Assembly: GCA_902763865.1 (NCBI GenBank)
Contig: CACWTR010000004.1
Coordinates: 21,946-85,945, forward strand
Origin: an uncultured Bacteroidales bacterium
Lineage (GTDB): Bacteria > Bacteroidota > Bacteroidia > Bacteroidales > Bacteroidaceae
DNA: 64,000 bases
Reading direction: 5' to 3'
Numbering within the stretch: the stretch's first letter is position 1; each line of letters starts with the position of its first letter. Below are positions 1 to 13,639 of this stretch, piece by piece. The translations under genes were made by a program, and so were the position numbers. Under the pieces are notes generated by a model. It was given only the letters and a program-made list of their open reading frames with translations, did no database searches and was not told where the DNA came from.

Positions 1-4926
<4,926 letters not shown>

Positions 4927-4927
4927 T

Positions 4928-5947
4928 TTAGTTTTTTGTTAGTCGTTTCAACGTCAGCAGAGTGATTTCCGGCGTGGCTCCGATGCGCCAGGGAAGAGTG
5001 CCGCCCAGCCCGATGTTGACATAGAGGTGCCGGGAACCTTCCGTATAGAGTCCGTCGCATTCGGGATAAATCCACTTGGATGGCGTGAAGCCCAGGATGC
5101 GCATCTGCATGGCATGTGTGTGTCCGCTGAGTGTCAGGGGGATGTTGGTCCGGGGTAGTATTTCTTTGCGCCACTGCGACGGGTCGTGCGTCAGCAGGAT
5201 GCAGAAGGTGTGTTCGTCGTCAATGCCTGCCATCGTCTTGCCGATGTCTCCGCGTTGCACCACGGGATGTGCCCCTACGCTCTGGTTCTCGCAGCCGAGG
5301 ATGGCAATGGAGTCGTTTCCGCGACGAATGAATGCCGATTCGTTGAGCAAGACTGTCCAGCCCAGCTCCTCACGCTCCATCCTGACCAGTTCCGCAACGG
5401 CTTCCGTCCGTTGGCGAGGCGAGAGGGAACGGCTGTAGGGCAGATAGTCGTGGTTGCCCAGGACGGCATAGACGCGTCCGGGTTCCTTGGCGTGCAAGCC
5501 TCTGAGGATTGCCGCGAAGGGTTTCAGCTCGTCGGGACTCATTGAGACAAGGTCGCCGGTGAAGAAGATGATGTCCGGCTCGAGGGCATTGATTTCGTCG
5601 ATGCGTTCTTGCAATTGCCTTTCGTGTCCTGCCCACCCGTCCAGGTGGAGGTCGGAGATGTGGACGATGCGCAGCCCGTCGAAGGATGGCGGCAGGGATT
5701 CAAAGGCAATCTGTACGGGCTTCACCTCGTGACGGAACCGCCCGTATATGTTGCCGAAACAGACAAGGACAACCCAAAGCACGACGAGCCCGAGGGCGAC
5801 GAGTCCGTAGGGACGGTAGGCGACGTGCAGGGGCAGGACAAGGCTCGACAGCTTTGCTAATATATATATAATGTGTGGCAGCAGTGCGAGCATTGCACCA
5901 ATGACGACTATGGCTATTATCAGGATTGTCATGTTCTTGCGGGGCAT
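4928..5947 (-). CDS. Membrane-anchored metallophosphoesterase (calcineurin-like, YkuE/YaeI type)
   Basis: A 339-residue protein with two hydrophobic N-terminal segments (about residues 6-30 and 45-65) followed by a calcineurin-like phosphoesterase domain. The metal-binding motifs appear in the usual order: ISDLHLDG (about 97-104), FTGDLVS, LGNHDYL, a distal THDPS and SGHTHAMQ. Members with this architecture hydrolyse phosphoesters such as UDP-sugar lipids or lipid A intermediates at the membrane, but specificity varies and is not inferred here. It sits between an unknown lipoprotein gene (19 bases upstream) and a GH2 gene (1 base downstream), so it belongs to the glycosidase operon by position. 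A direct role in glycan use is not evident. Confidence 0.9.
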   Translation of the reverse strand: MPRKNMTILIIAIVVIGAMLALLPHIIYILAKLSSLVLPLHVAYRPYGLVALGLVVLWVVLVCFGNIYGRFRHEVKPVQIAFESLPPSFDGLRIVHISDLHLDGWAGHERQLQERIDEINALEPDIIFFTGDLVSMSPDELKPFAAILRGLHAKEPGRVYAVLGNHDYLPYSRSLSPRQRTEAVAELVRMEREELGWTVLLNESAFIRRGNDSIAILGCENQSVGAHPVVQRGDIGKTMAGIDDEHTFCILLTHDPSQWRKEILPRTNIPLTLSGHTHAMQMRILGFTPSKWIYPECDGLYTEGSRHLYVNIGLGGTLPWRIGATPEITLLTLKRLTKN

Positions 5948-5966
5948 TGCGTGGTCGTTCCTTTGC

Positions 5967-6899
5967 TTAGAGTTTTACGGCAGGCCATCCGAAGTCTTTG
6001 TAGTAGCCGACGTTGAGCCCTTTGCTGCTTATGTACTGGCGCAGTTGTTCCTGGCGGACGGCTTCGCTGACGTCCTGATTGGAGTGCATGTACTGGTAGA
6101 GATCGTAGTGTTGTCCGAAGATGCGCTTGGCGCTTGCCTCGTAGCCCGCCCCGTCTGTTGTCTGCTCGAATTCTGTCACGACGTAAGAGCCGTCCTTCTT
6201 GTTCAGGGTCATGCGTCCGGAGTGGTTGCCGCCGGAAACGGTGACGAGTGTGTCGCCCGAGATGTTGTACCAGAAGATCCAGAAGTCGCCCCACACGTTT
6301 GCCGGAAGGGACTCTCTCTCGTCCTCGGCCACCATCATCAGGGACGGTATGCAGAGCTCGCCTTGCAGGTATCCGCTTCCGATTTCCTTCACGAGATAGT
6401 CGCTGACGGCATTGCGGACAGCCTGTTCGTCGCGGTTCAGGGCGATGTGGCGGATGCAGTCCGCTTTGTGGCCGTCAAAGTCGGACATCAGCCACTGTCC
6501 GCCTACCTTCTCCATGCAGAGAAGGTGCTCTTCCGCTTCGTCTTCTTGGGCGATGGACCCGTCTTCCCATGCTTGCTGCACCCGGATGGTTGCCTGGGCG
6601 TGTGTCCGGTCCGTCTGTTCCACGCTTACGACTTCATAAACGGGTATCGTCCCTGCGTTGCCGGTCACGAAGTAATGGAGCCATTCGTGGTCCATCGCCT
6701 CGAGCTCGGGCAGACGGTTGAACATCGTGTCGAGGACGGCGTAGAAGTCTTCCGTCATGTATGGTCTCGACTCTTCGCGCAGGACGTGGTCGGGAACATA
6801 TCGGCACAGTTCTGCCGCGCGCTCGCGCAGCATTTCTTCATTGTTGCCGCAGGAGGCCAGCAGCAGCAATGTCAGTGTGTAGCTAAGGAATCTTCTCAT
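5967..6899 (-). CDS. Unknown lipoprotein of the GH2 cluster
   Basis: A 310-residue protein I do not recognise. It starts MRRFLSYTLTLLLLASCGN, a clear lipoprotein signal peptide with Cys at about residue 17. The remainder is acidic and lacks further membrane segments. Two halves can be seen. The first (about 30-170) resembles the small alpha/beta folds of NTF2/DUF3828-like proteins in its 'TEDFYAVLDTMFNRLPE' helix and a later 'GGQWLMSDFDGH' strand. The second (about 170-290) holds WGDFWIFWYN and a beta-rich stretch. The fold comparison is weak and only by eye. It is the first gene after an 88-bp repeat element and lies 19 bases before the phosphoesterase gene. Confidence 0.8.
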   Translation of the reverse strand: MRRFLSYTLTLLLLASCGNNEEMLRERAAELCRYVPDHVLREESRPYMTEDFYAVLDTMFNRLPELEAMDHEWLHYFVTGNAGTIPVYEVVSVEQTDRTHAQATIRVQQAWEDGSIAQEDEAEEHLLCMEKVGGQWLMSDFDGHKADCIRHIALNRDEQAVRNAVSDYLVKEIGSGYLQGELCIPSLMMVAEDERESLPANVWGDFWIFWYNISGDTLVTVSGGNHSGRMTLNKKDGSYVVTEFEQTTDGAGYEASAKRIFGQHYDLYQYMHSNQDVSEAVRQEQLRQYISSKGLNVGYYKDFGWPAVKL

Positions 6900-6955
6900 G
6901 TGTGTTCTTCTCGTTGTTGAAGTTTGGTGGGGCTATGTGAAACATGATGTGTCCG

Positions 6956-7043
6956 TTGCTTCATCGTGAACAAGCAATTGCACATACATGTATGTGCAAT
7001 TGCATCTACATGTATGTGCAATTGCTCCATCGCGATGAAGCAA
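6956..7043 (+). repeat. 88-bp inverted-repeat element, copy 1
   Basis: Left end TTGCTTCATCGTGA and right end TCGCGATGAAGCAA form 14-bp terminal inverted repeats with one mismatch. Inside are two 22-bp tandem units (GCAATTGCACATACATGTAT+GT and GCAATTGCATCTACATGTAT+GT) and a third partial GCAATTGC. Copies of identical length occur at 14413-14500 (same orientation) and 37477-37564 (opposite orientation). It lies in the 162-base gap between a GH2 gene and a lipoprotein gene. No open reading frame of its own is credible. Confidence 0.9.
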
Positions 7044-7061
7044 TGAACCCGACGTGGGGAC

Positions 7062-9275
7062 TCATAGCTTGACATGCGCTGTCTTCAGTCCTTTGCCTTG
7101 AACCGTGACGGTTACTCGTCCCTTCCCTCCGGTGCTCCTGACGACCAGAAGGGCTCGTCCCTTCCAGGCCTTGTGGCTTGCATCAGAGTAGCGGTCGCAG
7201 TCCTTGATGTCGGCATTGCCGAAGGCGGCAAGGACGGCGGGGCCGCTGACGGAGGCAGTCAGCTCGTTGTCGGCAGTAGGATTCAGCGTGCCCTTGGCGT
7301 CGGTCAGTTCCACGGTAATGAACGCCAGGTCCTGACCATCGGCTTTTAGCGCCGTGCGGTCTGCCTTGAGGCGGATAGTACGTGCCGGCCCTGCGGTTTG
7401 CAGGGTGACAGCTTCCTGGCCTCCCTCCGCGCGAAGCGTACCGGGCTGATAGGGTAGGGTGAAGGTAGCCATGCATTTGGCCGTTTCTTTCTCGCCGATG
7501 AGTTGGTCGTTGAGGTAGAGACGTACCCGCGGATAATGCGAATAGACTTCGACTTCGATGTCCTTGCCTTCATGCCCGGGCCAGTTCCAGCTCTCGAAGG
7601 TGGGCCACGTGCTCCACATCGTCGTCTTTACGGTTCCGTAGAAGCCGTCCGGCTCGCGCACTGCCATGTAGAGGTGTTCGCCCTCCTTGTTCCAAAGCAT
7701 CGAGCGGTAGTGGCTTACTGGTTTGCGCTGTCCGATGAGGTCGATGTCGCCGCAATAGGAAGCGTGCCAGGGGAACAGGAGATTCACCCAATGCTCGTTT
7801 GGCACGTCGCCCTCGTAGTAGTAGCGTCCGATGCCCGACTCGCCGAGATAGTCGATGGCGGTCCACACGAAGTCACCAATGACCCAAGGCTCACTCGCCA
7901 CCTTCTGGTAGTTGTTCCATGCATCGCGGGGAAAGCTTTCGGTCTGCATCATCACGCGTTCCGGCACGCGCTCGTGGTCGCCCTGCGACTTGTGGATCAT
8001 GTAGTTGTAGCCCACTATGTCGTGCTCGGCAGCCAGCGGGTCGTAGATGTCCCAATCCTGGTCCCAGGCACAGAGAGCCGAGGTGACAGGACGGTGTTGC
8101 GGGTCGAGCTGACGGCAGAGCTTGCTCAGCCTGTGGGCAGTTCTCACCACCTCGATCTTCTTTCGCTCGATGACTTCGTTACCTGTTGACCAGCAGAAGA
8201 TGCTGGGATGGTTGCGGTCTCGCAGCACCATTGCCTTGAGGTCCTCTTCCCACCATTGGTCGAAGAGCACAGAGTAGTCGAAGTCGTTCTTCTTCTCGCG
8301 CCATCCGTCGAATGCCTCGTCGATGACCAGCAGGCCCAGCTCGTCGCATGCACGCAAGAAAGTCTCCGAGGGCGGGTTGTGCGAGGTGCGGACAGCATTG
8401 AAGCCAGCCTCCTTCAGCAGCCGGACGCGCCGGAACTCGGCAGCATCAAAGGCCGCTGCACCCAGGATGCTGTTGTCGTGGTGCACACAGCCTCCGTTGA
8501 GCACGATGGGCTTGCCGTTCAGGAGCAGTCCCTTCGCGGCAGAGTACTCGATGGTTCGTATGCCATAGGTCACAGGCACGGTATCGCCCTCTGCCTCTAT
8601 CGTTGCGTGGTAGAGGTAGGGGTCGTCGGGCGACCACAGGTGAGGTTGGCTCACGTCGATGTGTTTGGATACGGTCCTGCGCGAGCCGTCGGCCTGTATC
8701 ACGTCGGCCTGTATCTCGACGTTGTGGATGTCGGGAGTGGTGACGTTGACGCTCCACTCGTCGATATAGCTTTTCCCTGTCGTCAGCAGCCAGACGTGAC
8801 GATATATGCCCGAGCCGCTGTACCAACGGCAATTCTTCTGCTGCGAATTATCTACGGAAACCTCCACAATGTTGTTGCCAGCCTTGGCGTAGGGCGTGAT
8901 GTTCACGAAGAACGGGGTGTAGCCATACGGATGTCCGCCGGCCTTATGTCCGTTGACATATACCTCGGCATTCATATAGACGCCCTCGAAGTAGAGGCGA
9001 AGCGTCTTCTCCCTGGCCTCCGAGTCATCCAGCCGGAACTCCTTCCTGTACCAACCCTTTCCGGTAGGCAGGTATGCACCGTCGTTGCCGGCAGGTGCCT
9101 CCTTGTCGAAGTCGCCCTCTATGCTCCAGTCATGGGGCAGGTTCACTGTCTGCCACTGAATGCTGTCACGTGAAAAACTCCAGTCGCTGTCGAACAGCTG
9201 CTTTCTCTCCGGCGTGGCCGCCATCATGCAGCCCATGCCTGTCAGGGCTGCAACAAAAAGAATCATGCGTCGCAT
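7062..9275 (-). CDS. GH2 glycosidase (beta-galactosidase/beta-glucuronidase-like)
   Basis: A 737-residue exported GH2 enzyme. I chose the ATG at 9275 (MRRMILFVAALTGMGCMMAA, a normal signal peptide) rather than an in-frame ATG at 9317, because the latter overlaps the end of the DUF1349 gene. The jelly roll contains NLPHDWSIEGDF and the Ig-like domain follows. The barrel holds the acid/base Glu of WSTGNEV (about residue 367) and the nucleophile Glu of MMQTESFP (about 446). A DUF4982-like segment (VRLYLNDQLIGEK) and an Ig-like C-terminal domain (LKADGQDLAFITVELTD) close the protein. It lies 7 bases after the DUF1349 lipoprotein and probably shares its promoter at 10080-10111. Its sugar specificity is not determined. 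Confidence 0.93.
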   Translation of the reverse strand: MRRMILFVAALTGMGCMMAATPERKQLFDSDWSFSRDSIQWQTVNLPHDWSIEGDFDKEAPAGNDGAYLPTGKGWYRKEFRLDDSEAREKTLRLYFEGVYMNAEVYVNGHKAGGHPYGYTPFFVNITPYAKAGNNIVEVSVDNSQQKNCRWYSGSGIYRHVWLLTTGKSYIDEWSVNVTTPDIHNVEIQADVIQADGSRRTVSKHIDVSQPHLWSPDDPYLYHATIEAEGDTVPVTYGIRTIEYSAAKGLLLNGKPIVLNGGCVHHDNSILGAAAFDAAEFRRVRLLKEAGFNAVRTSHNPPSETFLRACDELGLLVIDEAFDGWREKKNDFDYSVLFDQWWEEDLKAMVLRDRNHPSIFCWSTGNEVIERKKIEVVRTAHRLSKLCRQLDPQHRPVTSALCAWDQDWDIYDPLAAEHDIVGYNYMIHKSQGDHERVPERVMMQTESFPRDAWNNYQKVASEPWVIGDFVWTAIDYLGESGIGRYYYEGDVPNEHWVNLLFPWHASYCGDIDLIGQRKPVSHYRSMLWNKEGEHLYMAVREPDGFYGTVKTTMWSTWPTFESWNWPGHEGKDIEVEVYSHYPRVRLYLNDQLIGEKETAKCMATFTLPYQPGTLRAEGGQEAVTLQTAGPARTIRLKADRTALKADGQDLAFITVELTDAKGTLNPTADNELTASVSGPAVLAAFGNADIKDCDRYSDASHKAWKGRALLVVRSTGGKGRVTVTVQGKGLKTAHVKL

Positions 9276-9282
9276 ATCTGTT

Positions 9283-10017
9283 TTATTCCTTATCTGGTTG
9301 CTGTCCGTTGTGGGCAAGCCACATGCATTCTGTTATCTTCATGTCGGAAAAGACGGCAGTGAAGGACGATTCCTCAGGCGAGCAGGCGTAGATGCCGAAA
9401 CTGATTTCGCCTGCTCCGGCATGCATGTGGCAAATACGCATCTGGCTGAAGTTCTCGCCATCGGCAGAGCACTCGATGCAGTAGTCGTCCTGTCGGCGCG
9501 AGAAGCGATACCACATAGTCTTGACATCGGCAGGGATGGCAGTGGTAGCCCAGTCAGAGTAGCCATTGTTGGTGGCGACGCTGCCGAGGTGCTGGAAGTT
9601 GTCGTTCTCGTATTCGACAGAACCCTTCAGCCAGTTCTCGCTGTCAAGGTACATTACGATGCCGCACTGGTCGAAGCGGTGATGGCTGCCGGTGAAGTCG
9701 GTCTTGACCACGAAGCTGAAGAACTTCTCGCTGGTCTTCATTTGCAGGACAGGTGCGTTGTCGTTCTGGAAATGGTAGTAGGTACGTTGCCACAAGTCCG
9801 TGTGTGGAGCGGTCGTAATGCGGATGGTGTCGTCTTTCATCTCGCATGCCGCAGGCTCCCTTGTCCATTGCAGGTCATCGAAGTTGATGCGGCCTCCATT
9901 CGAGAGGGCCGTCTTGACATCGTCCGAAGTTGGGGTGTTTTGTTCTTTAGCTTCCTGCTGGCAAGCTGAGAGCATGCCGAGGAAAAGCAGGTAGAGACAG
10001 GTTTTTGTCAGTTTCAT
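9283..10017 (-). CDS. DUF1349 (concanavalin A-like fold) lipoprotein
   Basis: A 244-residue lipoprotein; MKLTKTCLYLLFLGMLSACQ gives a lipobox with Cys at about residue 19. The body (about 40-235) matches the DUF1349 pattern known from yeast-type 'regulation of enolase 1' proteins, a beta-sandwich: LQWTREP, WQRTYYHFQNDNAPVL, FDQCGIVMYLDSENWLK, and SFGIYACSPEESSFTAVFSD near the end. Such proteins are thought to bind or cleave carbohydrates, but activity is not established, so a glycan-binding role is inference. It is the first gene of the minus-strand run into the GH2 enzymes and has a good upstream promoter. Confidence 0.87.
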   Translation of the reverse strand: MKLTKTCLYLLFLGMLSACQQEAKEQNTPTSDDVKTALSNGGRINFDDLQWTREPAACEMKDDTIRITTAPHTDLWQRTYYHFQNDNAPVLQMKTSEKFFSFVVKTDFTGSHHRFDQCGIVMYLDSENWLKGSVEYENDNFQHLGSVATNNGYSDWATTAIPADVKTMWYRFSRRQDDYCIECSADGENFSQMRICHMHAGAGEISFGIYACSPEESSFTAVFSDMKITECMWLAHNGQQPDKE

Positions 10018-10079
10018 GAATTATGTTTTATTGGTTAGTTTCGTGTGGTTTTGGCAGCAGAAAGCGTGCAAATCCATTA

Positions 10080-10111
10080 CAAAGTTATGTATAACTCCCT
10101 TCTGGGCCAAA
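10080..10111 (-). promoter_or_regulatory. Bacteroidetes-type promoter for the DUF1349/GH2 operon
   Basis: Read on the minus strand: TTTG (10111-10108), 20 bases, TAACTTTG (10087-10080). This matches the known primary sigma consensus of Bacteroides (TTTG, 19-21 bases, TAnnTTTG). It places transcription start about 60 bases before the ATG at 10017. Confidence 0.7.
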
Positions 10112-10200
10112 TTTCCTGACTTAAAATCTTCTGTTTATTGCCTAAATTGAATAAATTTGCTCTTTTTGCGGCACATTACAATTTATTCCGAGGCAAAGAA

Positions 10201-10231
10201 TTTGATTGCTGAGATAAAAATGGTAAATTTG
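10201..10231 (+). promoter_or_regulatory. Bacteroidetes-type promoter for the HD-domain gene
   Basis: TTTG at 10201-10204, 19 bases, TAAATTTG at 10224-10231: an exact consensus match. Because transcription would begin near 10237, it rules out a longer reading frame from 10157 and supports the ATG pair at 10268/10271. Confidence 0.75.
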
Positions 10232-10267
10232 CATTGCCGTTGTGAGACAGCAGCGGACATATCTGAT

Positions 10268-10951
10268 ATGATGAAAACACACTATACGGACATCAATCCG
10301 GAACTCCGCGTCTATGTGGAGGAAAACATCATTCCCCGTTACGATGAATTCGACAAGGCTCACCGGCGCGAACACGTGGCAATGGTCATCAGCCAAAGTC
10401 TGGATTTGGTTGTGCAGACGGGAACGGACCCCGACATGGCGTATGCCGTTGCCGCATATCACGATACGGGGTTGTGCGAAGGCCGCGAACATCACCACGA
10501 GGCATCGGCACGGATTCTGAGGGCCGACCCGAACCTGCGGCGCTGGTTTACAGAGGAGCAGATAGACATCATGGCGGATGCTGCCGAGGACCATCGTGCC
10601 TCGTCTGACCGCGAACCGCGTAGCATCTACGGAAAAATCGTGGCCGAGGCGGACCGATTTATCGATGCCGACACAGTCATCTGCCGAACCATTCAGTTCG
10701 GCCTCGACCATTCTCCTGTTCCCGGTCCCGACACGTCGCCCGAAGCAACCCGAGAAGCGCACTACAGGCGGACGTTGTCGCACCTCCGCGAAAAGTACGG
10801 TCGGGGCGGATACTTGCGTTTGTGGTTCGAGGACTCGCCTAATGCCCGTCGCCTCCGTCACTTGCAGGACATCATCGATGACGAGGCGCACCTGCGCCAA
10901 CTATTCAATCATTATTATAATATAATGTATAAGGAAAATGAGAAAGATTGA
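10268..10951 (+). CDS. HD-domain phosphohydrolase-like protein
   Basis: About 227 residues, cytoplasmic, no signal peptide. The HD superfamily metal ligands are visible: histidine in DKAHRREH (about 32-36) and the HD pair of AAYHDTG (about 65-66). EGREHHHEAS (about 72-80) and a downstream AEDHRAS carry further histidines and an Asp. The C-terminal part, with GPDTSPEATREAHY and NARRLRHLQDI, is helical. HD proteins of this size hydrolyse nucleotides or other phosphoesters; the substrate is not evident. The start is at two adjacent ATG codons (10268 or 10271), supported by the promoter at 10201-10231; an upstream ATG at 10157 is before the predicted transcript start. The 3' end overlaps the CotH-like gene by 14 bases in another frame, so the two are probably translated together. 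Confidence 0.85.
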   Translation: MMKTHYTDINPELRVYVEENIIPRYDEFDKAHRREHVAMVISQSLDLVVQTGTDPDMAYAVAAYHDTGLCEGREHHHEASARILRADPNLRRWFTEEQIDIMADAAEDHRASSDREPRSIYGKIVAEADRFIDADTVICRTIQFGLDHSPVPGPDTSPEATREAHYRRTLSHLREKYGRGGYLRLWFEDSPNARRLRHLQDIIDDEAHLRQLFNHYYNIMYKENEKD

Positions 10952-13622
10952 TTTCGGCAGACTGCTCCTGATGGCTTTCCTTTGCTCAGTTCTTCCCTTG
11001 CAAGGCCTTCACGCAGAAAAGCTGGAAAGGAAGCTGGGGGGCACAGTGATTGGTTCAGACGCCAATTCGCGTTCCTGGACAGGATTGGACTTAGGCTCTC
11101 CTCATGTCATCATCCGCGTAGGATGGTGTCGCAAGGACGACTCCGGCAGCACCGTCCTGGGGTTGTTTGAAGGGTCCAATCGCGAAGACTTCATGGATGC
11201 CATCCCACTTTACATGATAACACAGGAGGGTGCGACGGGTCAGTTCACGTATGCCGACGTGCCGGTCACTCGCGGCTTCCGATATGTCCGCTGGTGTGCA
11301 CCCGCAGGCTCCGACAGCAGTGTTGCCGAGGTGGAGTTCTACGGCTATGCAGGTGCGGGCAACGACGGCAGGTTCTATCAGCTGACGAACCTGCCCACGC
11401 TGTCCTACCACACCTATAGCGGACAGGAGCCATACGACAAGGTGCACGAACTGGAATCCGAGATGTGCATCATCTATGACGGCGGAACCCGCCTGCAGGA
11501 ATACCCGATACTGGTCCGGGAACGCGGAAACGGCTCCCGCTATGAGCTTTTCAAGAAGCGTCCCTATCGCGTGAAGTTCAACGACGGCAAGTCTCACTAC
11601 ATGCTCAAGGACTCTCCGCTGCAGAGCAAGGCCAAGGCGAAGAAGTGGACTCTTATCCCAAATTGGCGCGAAAAGACCCTGATGCGCAACAACATTGCCT
11701 TCGAGATGAGCCGGCGGCTTGGCCTCAGCTATACGCCCTGGATTCAAAACGTAGATGTCATCGTGAACGGCGAATACAAGGGCAACTATCAGTTGTGCGA
11801 CCAGGTGACGGTTGACCCGAACCGCGTTGACATTACTGACATGCAGTCCGGCGACGTTGATGCCTTGAGCATCACCGGCGGTTATCTGCTGGAGATCACC
11901 GGTCCGGGAGAGACTTATCATTTCTATTCGACACGGGGCAACATCCCTGTCGATGTCAAGTCGCCGGACGATGACGACATCGTTTCCGCGCAGTTCTCTT
12001 ACATCCGCGATGCCTTCAACGACATGGAGGCCCGCCTGTGGGCTTCCAACTACAAGCATCCCGAGAAGGGCTACCGCAGCAGGCTCGACCTGGAGAGTTT
12101 CCTTCGTCTCTTCCTCGTCGGCGAATTTGCGGGGAACAACGATGCAATGTGGAGCATCTACCTCTACAAGGAGCGCGGCGACGACCTGTTTCGTTTCGGT
12201 CCCGTCTGGGACTTCGACTTGTCGATGGACAACGACCAGCGCACCTATCCGGCCAACGGGAAACCGGACTGGCTTTACAACTATGGCGCCGCCGTCACGG
12301 GCATTCGCGACTTCGTGAGCCGCATCCTTTCCGACCCCTATGCTGTCGAGACGCTCAAGAGCATCTGGGGCGACATGCGCGAGAGCGGCGCCTTCAGCCA
12401 GGACAGTCTTTGGGCTTTCGTCGATAGCTTGGGTGTCGTGCTCGACGAGTCGCAGAAGCTGAACTTCACCCGATGGGACAACCTGGGCAAGTTCCTTACG
12501 CTGCAGCAGTTTGCGCCCGGCACGTACCAGGGCGAGCTCGACATCGTCAAGAACTACCTGGCGGAACGCATCAAGTGGATAGACAAGAAGCTGGGCTACA
12601 AGGATTACGACGATGTCAATCCGGAGGACACGTTGTTCGTCATCAGTTCGCCGGAGGACCTCCTGGCCTTCCAGCGTGCCGTCAACGACCAGAACCTATC
12701 CGCCCTGAACGCACGTCTGGAGGCTGACCTCGACCTGAGCGCCGTCAGCCCCCAACTGGAGCCTATCGGCACGACGCAGATTCCCTATACGGGCTGCTTC
12801 GAGGGCGGCGGTCACACCATCTCGGGCCTGACGATGTCCTATTCCACCAACTATGTTGGACTCTTCGGCGTCGTCAGCGGCGGAGCCGTCATCCGCAATT
12901 TTGTGCTCGACGAAACGTGTTCCATCAAGGGCAATTCCTACGTCGGCATCATCGGAGGTTCGAATGGCGGCGGTACTGTCACGATGGAATGCCTGGGCAA
13001 CGAAGGCTCCGTAGTAGCTATGGAACGTAATGCCGGCGGCATCTTCGGCTGCAACATGCGGGCATCCGCCACGCCCATCTTCCTCAACTGCTACGTGACA
13101 GGGCCGGTGAAGGGAGCGCGGGAAAGCGGCCAGATTACCGGCTATGCGGGTAACGGACAGGCCTACAACTGCTATGCCAGCGGCACGGTGGAGGGTGTCT
13201 ATTACCAGGACATGAGCGATGCGATGCTACGCGGCAAGCCGACGTCGTCGAACTGCTATTCCATCTATCCCGACAGGAATGCCACGCAGGTCGATGAGAG
13301 TCAGGTGTCGGGCGGTGAGCTATGCTACTTGCTCAACGAACCGGATGCGGACGCGCCCGTCTGGTTCCAGACGCTCGGACAGGACAGCCATCCCGTCCTG
13401 GATGCCACTCACGGCAAGGTGCTGCTTGCGTCCGACGGCAGCTACACGAATGACGACATCGATTTCCTTGCTGCTCCTTTCCTCGCGGACAACTTCGAGG
13501 CCTATTCCCTTTCGGGTGTCCGGCTGAACGGTGCCCGCCAGCAGTGGCCGACAGGCTTGGGGAAGGGCATACGGATTCTCCGCTCCCGCGACGGCAGAAG
13601 CCGCAAGGTGCTGATGCGTTAG
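10938..13622 (+). CDS. Secreted CotH-kinase-domain protein with GLUG-like repeats
   Basis: An 894-residue exported protein. The signal peptide ends near LHA (about residue 26). Residues 30-140 look like a discoidin-like beta domain (WTGLDLGSPHVIIRVGWC). The CotH domain spans about 180-560, with ILVRERGNGS, KKWTLIPNWREKTLMRN, VNGEYKGNYQL and GPVWDFDLSMDND. These are the motifs of CotH protein kinases, whose Bacillus members phosphorylate spore coat proteins; Bacteroidetes members are surface or secreted and their targets are unknown. From about 600 to 760 there are GLUG-like repeats (YVGLFGVVSGG, YVGIIGGSNGGG). The last 40 residues (YSLSGVRLNG...GKGIRILRSRDG) resemble short Por-type tails. It overlaps the HD-domain gene upstream and converges with glutathione peroxidase. 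Confidence 0.88.
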   Translation: MRKIDFGRLLLMAFLCSVLPLQGLHAEKLERKLGGTVIGSDANSRSWTGLDLGSPHVIIRVGWCRKDDSGSTVLGLFEGSNREDFMDAIPLYMITQEGATGQFTYADVPVTRGFRYVRWCAPAGSDSSVAEVEFYGYAGAGNDGRFYQLTNLPTLSYHTYSGQEPYDKVHELESEMCIIYDGGTRLQEYPILVRERGNGSRYELFKKRPYRVKFNDGKSHYMLKDSPLQSKAKAKKWTLIPNWREKTLMRNNIAFEMSRRLGLSYTPWIQNVDVIVNGEYKGNYQLCDQVTVDPNRVDITDMQSGDVDALSITGGYLLEITGPGETYHFYSTRGNIPVDVKSPDDDDIVSAQFSYIRDAFNDMEARLWASNYKHPEKGYRSRLDLESFLRLFLVGEFAGNNDAMWSIYLYKERGDDLFRFGPVWDFDLSMDNDQRTYPANGKPDWLYNYGAAVTGIRDFVSRILSDPYAVETLKSIWGDMRESGAFSQDSLWAFVDSLGVVLDESQKLNFTRWDNLGKFLTLQQFAPGTYQGELDIVKNYLAERIKWIDKKLGYKDYDDVNPEDTLFVISSPEDLLAFQRAVNDQNLSALNARLEADLDLSAVSPQLEPIGTTQIPYTGCFEGGGHTISGLTMSYSTNYVGLFGVVSGGAVIRNFVLDETCSIKGNSYVGIIGGSNGGGTVTMECLGNEGSVVAMERNAGGIFGCNMRASATPIFLNCYVTGPVKGARESGQITGYAGNGQAYNCYASGTVEGVYYQDMSDAMLRGKPTSSNCYSIYPDRNATQVDESQVSGGELCYLLNEPDADAPVWFQTLGQDSHPVLDATHGKVLLASDGSYTNDDIDFLAAPFLADNFEAYSLSGVRLNGARQQWPTGLGKGIRILRSRDGRSRKVLMR

Positions 13623-13639
13623 TGGCGTTGGTGCCCCTC

